The notes under the pieces were generated by a model that was given only the letters and a program-made list of their open reading frames with translations, did not search any database and was not told the origin of the DNA. The translations under genes were made by a program, and so were the position numbers. DNA of 64,000 nucleotides from the NCBI GenBank assembly GCA_963971405.1, contig OZ020488.1, positions 20,665,089 to 20,729,088 of the forward strand, read 5' to 3'. This DNA comes from Psococerastis gibbosa (Eukaryota; Arthropoda; Insecta; Psocodea; Psocidae). Below are positions 59,701 to 64,000 of this stretch, piece by piece; position 1 is the first letter of the stretch; every line of letters starts with the position of its first letter.

Positions 59701-62700
59701 TTAAAAAAAAAAGTAAAATTATGGACGAGTCGATGCAAATAGTGCAATAGCATACCGCAGATCCTGGTTTCATAGGAGTGCAACCAGGGAGGGGAGTGAG
59801 TACATGTCCACCAGTTTCAGTTTGCCAAAAGGTATCAACAATAGAGCATTTCCCGTGACCAACCACATCGTAATACCAAAGCCAGGCTTCCGGATTGATG
59901 GGTTCTCCAACAGAACCGAGAATTAGAAGTGAGCTCAGAGAATGCCTAGAATTACAGAAAATTTTATTTAGTTAACTCAGAAATATTCTTATTTCGATGT
60001 CTCATCTATTTATTTGACAACACTCCATGCATAATCCATCCCAGTCTGCGTAATATTTGCTCTTTGCTTCACTCTGACTACCATTCCTATCAATTAGAAT
60101 ATCATTTTGTTTAATATAAAAACAGAGTGGCATGACAACGTCAAAGATTCAGGCCAAAGAGAATCCTCTATCTTAACCACTGCATTATTCAAGATGTTGT
60201 ATTCGACAGCATGGCCGGTACCGCGTTTTCGGGAAGATAGGAAATACCGGACTAGGTGATTCTAGGTGAGATATTTTGTATTTATTTCGTCAGAAGAGAT
60301 CTTATATATGTACTGCATATGGTTTGTGGTCCAGATCCAGATAACATGTTTGCATGGCATCGGAAACGCTGCAACTACTGGATTTTCTTTCATGGACATC
60401 GATTAAAAAGTAGTGTACTTACTTTTTGACAGGTTCATCTCCAAACTTCATAAGCGAACGGATAGCTGTGGGCGCCGTATAGAACTGGTTTACCTTGTAT
60501 TTATCGACTACAGCCCAGAATCGATCGTTATCAGGGTAGAACGGCGTTCCTTCAAACTAAAAAAAAACAACAAGAAACGTTAGAGAAGACGACTACAGCC
60601 CAGAATCTATCGTTATCAGGGTAGAATGGTGTTCCTTCAAAATAAAAAGAAACAAGAAACAAATAGGCCTAAATGCTAGATTTTTAAGTTATGAAGATAA
60701 ATTAAGCATGTATAAATTAAATTGATAAATTGTGTTCCATTTTCCATAAATCACAAATTTAAACAAAATCCGGTTTTAATTTAATTAATTAAAGTAAAAC
60801 TTACAATAACAGAAGTAGCGCAGTTAGCTAAAGGTCCATATACAACATAGGTATGGCCCGTAATCCAGCCGATGTCTGCTGTACACCAAAAAACGTCTTG
60901 TGGGTGGTAGTCGAACACATATTTGAAGGTTGTTGCTGCGTACAGAAGATATCCTCCAATTGTGTGAAGCACACCTTTTGGTTTTCCCGTTGAGCCACTG
61001 GAAAAAAGAATTATATCGTAACAGTGAATTGCATTGTATATTTTCTCTAAGACAGCTCAAATTCTTTCATTCCAGGAGAGACGGTTAAGAGGATTGGACA
61101 ATGCACCCCTCCAAAATCTGACACTTCTTTTAATACTAAGTTGTAAATAGCTTGACATTTATTTTTTTATAAAATTTATATAATCAGTTAATTAAAAAAA
61201 TTCTTCATTCTAATTCACAAAATAGTTAGCAGTAACCATTAAGTTATATCTTTTATTATTTTCGTTATGTGAATTACGGCAATAAAAAAGGTGTATGATT
61301 TGGGATTGTCACCTTTTGTCCATTCCATATCTTTGTAAACAGCCACTGGCTATGGATACTGAGACAGGCACATCAGATCTAGACCAGTTAATGTTTATAA
61401 TCGTTGCTGTAACAGATGGATATGAATCCTCAAAGAAATTTTCTACATTTAGATCTTTTTGCTTCGTTGGTCAGAGCTTTTCTACACTTATTGTAGGCAT
61501 CTGCTCACTGATAAAAACCATTCACACATGACATAGGGTAAGGCTAAGTTAGGGAGGGTAAACGTAAAATGTTCAGATGAAGCGGCACAATTGATGGGAA
61601 ATATGTATATATGCACCTTGTGTACAACATGAAGAGCGGGTCTTCGGCATCCATCCATTCCGGATAACAAAACGGTTCTGCATCCTCCATCTCTTCATGC
61701 CACCATGTGTCTCGATCTTCAATCCAAATCACCTTCGAAAGTGCAATTATAAAAATTCAGTATACCCTACCAAGGTTTGCTCAACCTTTTTATAAGTCGA
61801 GCCAAACGGGCGACTCAGACATTTTTGGTGGGCCATTGACGGTTAATAAAACTTGTGCAATAAAAAACAGTATTATTTATTTAACTATGTTTGTTGCTTA
61901 TTAAAATAATAAAAATTGTAAGTTTGTTTCTCTTAAATCTAAATAAAAACATGATAAAAAGTGAGACACGTAAACTACATAGATATTTTATGTGATTTTT
62001 TACATTGCTTTTGTTGTAATATTTTTATATGTTAGGTGTCAAATCAGATGTCGATAGTAGGAATAAGTCAAAAATATGTTGTTCATTTAGTGATTGGCAG
62101 TATTTATTTTTTTCATAATTAAGATCTGAGAAATGTTTTCACAAAAATACAGTAAGTTATGCTGATTCAAAACTACTTAATAATCGTAAGGCTAGGTGTG
62201 TTCTAACTGCACATTAGCAAGATAAGTAATTATGTCAGCCAAACTGATTATCAATCAATCAATCAAAAGGTGTGTTAGAAAAATACAAATACACAACACT
62301 GTAGGGCCAGATGGCCCATAACAGACTAAAATAAATAAATAAATAAATAATTTAACAACAAAATTTTAAACCCTTGAAAAAAACGACTAACATTGACTTA
62401 CGTGTTAATAACAGGTCCACAGAAAAAATTCTTTTTAATCCATAATTTGAAAAAAAGATTCCACCTCTTCCCATCCAATCAGCCATTCCCGAATAAATTT
62501 TGAAAATTTATTTGTGGTCAGAGATCCAGGCCGTAATTTTAGTTGATTAAATGTCTTTGGCGCTAGGTATTGGTAGGCCTTTGTAAAAATTGCTGTATAT
62601 GCTCTAGGTACTGTGAAGTGCTCAATTTGTCTGGTATTTACTGGCCTCGGTCTCTGTACCATATCGCCACTGATGGAATAAAATATTTTTAAAGTCTTGT

Positions 62701-63127
62701 ATAGGTAAAGGTATCATATGAAGTTACACTTTAAAAGTCCTAGAGCTTCTCCACTAGGTGCATTGTCTATAGGTTATTTTTTTACAGCCAGATCCGCTCT
62801 TAAACGTAGAAGATACTTTAAATTATAGTATATATATTATTATATTATAGTGCAGTTCACCTTTTTGGGGGAACAGAGACATCCATTTCCGTTAGTGGTT
62901 TTGTTTCCTTTTCGGTTTGCGGTCGCCGCTAGCCTCGCCCAGTGGTTAACCACAATGCAGCTTTTAATCTCATGTCCGAAAGCTTTGCACTTGTCCATGG
63001 CCTCATCGCAGATTTTTTTCAAATTGATGCGTTTTTCACCCCTCCAGAAAACATCAGCGGTCAGTATAACCTTACATTGGCAGTCAGACATTCTCTCTGC
63101 AAGTGAGTCAGATGAAAACCCTGCAAA
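53745..63127 (-). CDS. ACSS2: acetyl-CoA synthetase (AMP-forming), 5' end beyond the window
   Basis: It joins acetate to CoA using ATP through an acetyl-adenylate, in the ANL superfamily. Exons run leftward: 62861-63127, 61617-61732, 60805-60997, 60423-60556, 59756-59945, 58222-58411, 54963-55208, 53745-53941. Phases agree, giving 490 codons plus stop; the earlier exons lie right of 64000. Visible landmarks are [12 protein letters not shown], then the ATP-binding loop [10 protein letters not shown] (across exons 61617-61732 and 60805-60997), [31 protein letters not shown], the adenylate motif [10 protein letters not shown], the hinge region YYCTGDG...[21 protein letters not shown], and the catalytic lysine in [13 protein letters not shown]. 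All key motifs are present. ACSS2-like spacing suggests the cytosolic/nuclear form, but the N terminus needed to exclude a mitochondrial signal is not visible. Part of exon 60423-60556 is duplicated in its upstream intron. Confidence 0.95.
54024..54451. mobile_element. palindromic-ended MITE in a synthetase intron
   Basis: The ends GGTGCCCATTCCACATACGT and the mirrored ACGTATGTGGAATGGGCGCC are about 50 bp long. TTA lies at 54021-54023 and 54452-54454. The arms match the element at 58498-58640. The interior shares TGACGCCATTTTTTAATTTT-type sequence with the GGCGGGG family, so the two groups look related. Confidence 0.85.
54562..54701. mobile_element. 140-bp palindromic MITE in a synthetase intron
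   Basis: The arms start GGCGCATATTCCATTGACCT and mirror each other across a short loop near 54630, sharing GTGGTAGCAGACATTAAAG with 52457-52589. TAA precedes it; the right flank (TCG) does not match, so the duplication has decayed or the border is off by a few bases. Confidence 0.75.
56121..58132 (+). mobile_element. 2.0-kb TIR element encoding a PIN-like/CXC protein
   Basis: Inverted repeats at 56121-56464 and 57801-58132 (about 335 bp, high identity) bound the element. The ends read AGTCCGGTCAATTTAGAC and its mirror. TA (56122-56123, 58130-58131) or AT (56121-56122, 58131-58132) is duplicated at the borders; the two readings cannot be told apart. It carries one long plus-strand frame (see the next entry) and lies antisense in the synthetase intron between exons 54963-55208 and 58222-58411. 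No DDE or HUH transposase motif was recognised, so the superfamily is unknown and movement may depend on another element. The arms contain no repeat monomers that I can see. Confidence 0.85.
56645..57607 (+). CDS. element-borne protein with PIN-like motif and tesmin-type CXC domain
   Basis: An open frame of 320 codons starts at a TTG (56645) and ends at TAA (57605-57607). [12 protein letters not shown] (residues 29-40) resembles the acidic strand of PIN/FEN1-like nucleases. [17 protein letters not shown] (84-100) is a conserved motif I associate with multi-copy arthropod proteins of unknown role. A CXC domain follows at 231-264 (CNC....C...C.C......C...C..C....C), which in tesmin/TSO1/LIN54 proteins binds DNA. 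Residues 285-320 are strongly acidic (E, D, Q). Family-like sequence continues upstream in another frame (about 56535-56640, with FISMLKENL), so the true start is upstream and this copy carries a frameshift or an unseen intron. The function is not known; it could be a nuclease-like transposition protein. Confidence 0.7.
   Translation: MVKQANNDADVLIIETAIEQFNLTNTTIVVGEDVDLLVLLTARTPTEKTIFFLKPGKAQHQSYIYSSKSLFTFVKCKDHVLFLHAITGCDTTSAFYRRGKTAVFKMFEKQDLIQCAEVFKKSDSTQQVITNGIRFLLSMYGAPKKTTCLDKHRYACFVKNTKNKKQVQLACLPPTSVAAHQHLFRVYYQVQVWLGYQLDPTDWGWKLVNNILEPVQTLLPPAPKKLLNIIFCNCKKGCSAKCGCKKVGLSCSLACTNCQGRSCSNIESQTMEDSFDSDEVSCDTSLLTQFTCIQNEDEEEAGEKEQEEDQEEEQEFETYE
58498..58640. mobile_element. palindromic MITE inserted in the loop, left member
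   Basis: The arms GGTGCCCATTCCACATACGT and mirror are the same family as 54024-54451. TTA flanks it on both sides (58495-58497, 58641-58643). The centre carries GGTGGTAGCAGACATTAAAG and its mirror, as seen in other family members. Confidence 0.85.
58644..58890. mobile_element. palindromic MITE inserted in the loop, right member
   Basis: The ends GGCGGGGTTTGAGGTTTCCG and the mirrored GGTCGGTGGAAAACCCCGCC place it in the GGCGGGG family with 8213-8462 and 11756-12709. TTA flanks at 58641-58643 and 58891-58893. Its uninterrupted body provides the empty site for the insertion at 11909-12624. Confidence 0.85.
59455..59545. repeat. dispersed repeat family A, fragment
   Basis: It matches the terminal part of the repeat at 63365-63985 in the same direction (ACGTGTAAATCCGTTGAAAT, ACTACGTATAAAT-like end) and 3190-3290 in reverse. 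It lies in a synthetase intron. Confidence 0.6.
60590..60660 (-). pseudogene. duplicated 5' part of a synthetase exon, acceptor lost
   Basis: This repeats 60505-60578, meaning the first 52 bases of exon 60423-60556 plus its acceptor region, as a near-tandem copy in the upstream intron. On the minus strand the live copy reads TTTTTAG then TTTGAAGG, whereas this copy reads TTTTTAT then TTTGAAGG at 60642-60643, so the acceptor AG is gone. It also lacks the rest of the exon. It should be silent in splicing unless another AG is used. Confidence 0.85.
62435..62662 (-). mobile_element. possible non-LTR retrotransposon tail fragment
   Basis: A minus-strand frame includes [20 protein letters not shown] and then [11 protein letters not shown] and FSKFIREWL before a stop. 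This resembles the PR.R......F....LWN.LP......F...L ending of LINE reverse-transcriptase proteins, though weakly. It lies in the synthetase intron between exons 61617-61732 and 62861-63127 and is not part of the enzyme. Confidence 0.4.
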
Positions 63128-63364
63128 CTAGAGCAAAAATGAATTTATTATTTAACCAATGGTTGGCTCCGACCGTTAATTCACCAATTTCTATCAGGAT
63201 AGCCAGTCGGTTTCACTTTGGGATAGGCGACTAAAAATTGTTCTGTTTTAGCTTTATTTCATATCAAAGGTGGTGGGAGCGGGAAGGGGTTGTCACTGGA
63301 GGTGAGGTAAATTCTAGATAGGTCAGACCAACACATTACCACACAGCAATAATGGCAGGGCACG

Positions 63365-63985
63365 CAATGCATTTGAGCATGAATTTTCTATAATTTTTTT
63401 AAAAAAATATTTTTTTTTGCACAAAATCAAATAGTTTTTTTGGGAAAGCAACCTATCCGGTTTCGTTGCTCAATTTAACACCTATAACATGCCTGAAGGT
63501 AGAAATCATCGATAGAAAGGTTTCACAGAAAAATTATTTTTTTTAGTCATTTTTCATTAAAATTTAGTTATTTTTATATTTTTACCCCCAGAAGCAAACT
63601 ATCAAGGAGCAAGCGACCCCCCGCATTTTGTCAACATTAATAACGACTACAATATGGGTGAATTTAAAAGAAATCGTTAGAGCAGTTTTTGAGAAATAAT
63701 TTATTTAGACGTTCTTTGATAATAAAACCCCCAAAATTGAGTTAGCCCAAGATAAAAAAATATGGTCCCGAGGTATGATTTTTGTGAACCTACATGCCGA
63801 ATGTCATCAAAGTAGTTTGCCCGGAAATCGACGCACAGACAGAGCGACAGACAGACAGACATTTCGTAAAAACCACTTTTTTGGGTTCCTGGGACCTCAA
63901 AACGTGTAAATCCGTTGAAATCTCGGAATCGAAAATTTGACCATCACAAAGCTTTCATTATACTACGTATAAATTGGAAAGTAAT
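63365..63985. repeat. dispersed repeat family A, longest copy
   Basis: This is the reverse of 3190-3720 and the fullest version, about 620 bp. It includes a GACAGACAGACAGACA-like run at about 63840-63861 and ends ACTACGTATAAATTGG. It lies in the most upstream synthetase intron visible. No inverted ends or coding frame were recognised. Confidence 0.65.
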
Positions 63986-64000
63986 ATGAAACGATAGGGA

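Noticed and set aside
1-64000. CRISPR arrays, tRNA or rRNA genes, bacterial operon signals
   Set aside because: None were seen; the only tRNA-like sequences are the SINE heads, and the gene structure is eukaryotic.

Overview
This is a 64 kb piece of an AT-rich, intron-rich animal genome, most likely an arthropod. The first gene has a BTB domain of the arthropod tramtrack/lola/broad type, and conserved eukaryotic genes are cut by many short introns. I cannot settle the arthropod subgroup. Exon borders below were placed by GT/AG signals, phase agreement and remembered family sequences; no search was run.  Layout: (1) 5441-10437, plus strand: a four-coding-exon BTB/POZ nuclear regulator of 516 aa. 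It ends in a Cys/His-rich module like the C-terminal zinc motif of piggyBac transposases. A possible non-coding first exon ends at 616. (2) 15244-40504, minus strand: CNOT1, the scaffold of the CCR4-NOT deadenylase, complete in 28 coding exons whose phases all agree (2357 aa). (3) 45421-50315, plus strand: DNAJC22 (wurst-type), five coding exons, 369 aa, with a multi-span membrane part and a C-terminal J domain. (4) 53745-63127, minus strand: acetyl-CoA synthetase, eight exons, open at the right edge because its first exons lie past the window. The BTB gene and CNOT1 converge, CNOT1 and DNAJC22 diverge across about 4.9 kb, and DNAJC22 and the synthetase converge. I see no functional link among the four beyond general housekeeping roles.  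Most of the rest is transposon debris. The commonest kind is short palindromic elements with long terminal inverted repeats that often start GGC and are flanked by TTA or TAA, as PIF/Harbinger MITEs are. Several sit inside one another, and a paralogous copy confirms one empty site. There are also a tRNA-headed SINE family (three copies), a short Helitron-like insert, hAT-like G-rich MITEs, an unclassified dispersed repeat, several non-LTR retrotransposon tails, and one fresh-looking 5'-truncated LINE with an open RNase H frame, a poly-A tail and a 12-bp target duplication.  The best candidate for something undescribed is a 2.0 kb element at 56121-58132 in a synthetase intron. It has about 335-bp inverted repeats and a 320-codon frame joining a PIN-nuclease-like motif, a GCDTTSAF motif and a tesmin-type CXC domain, with no transposase that I recognise.
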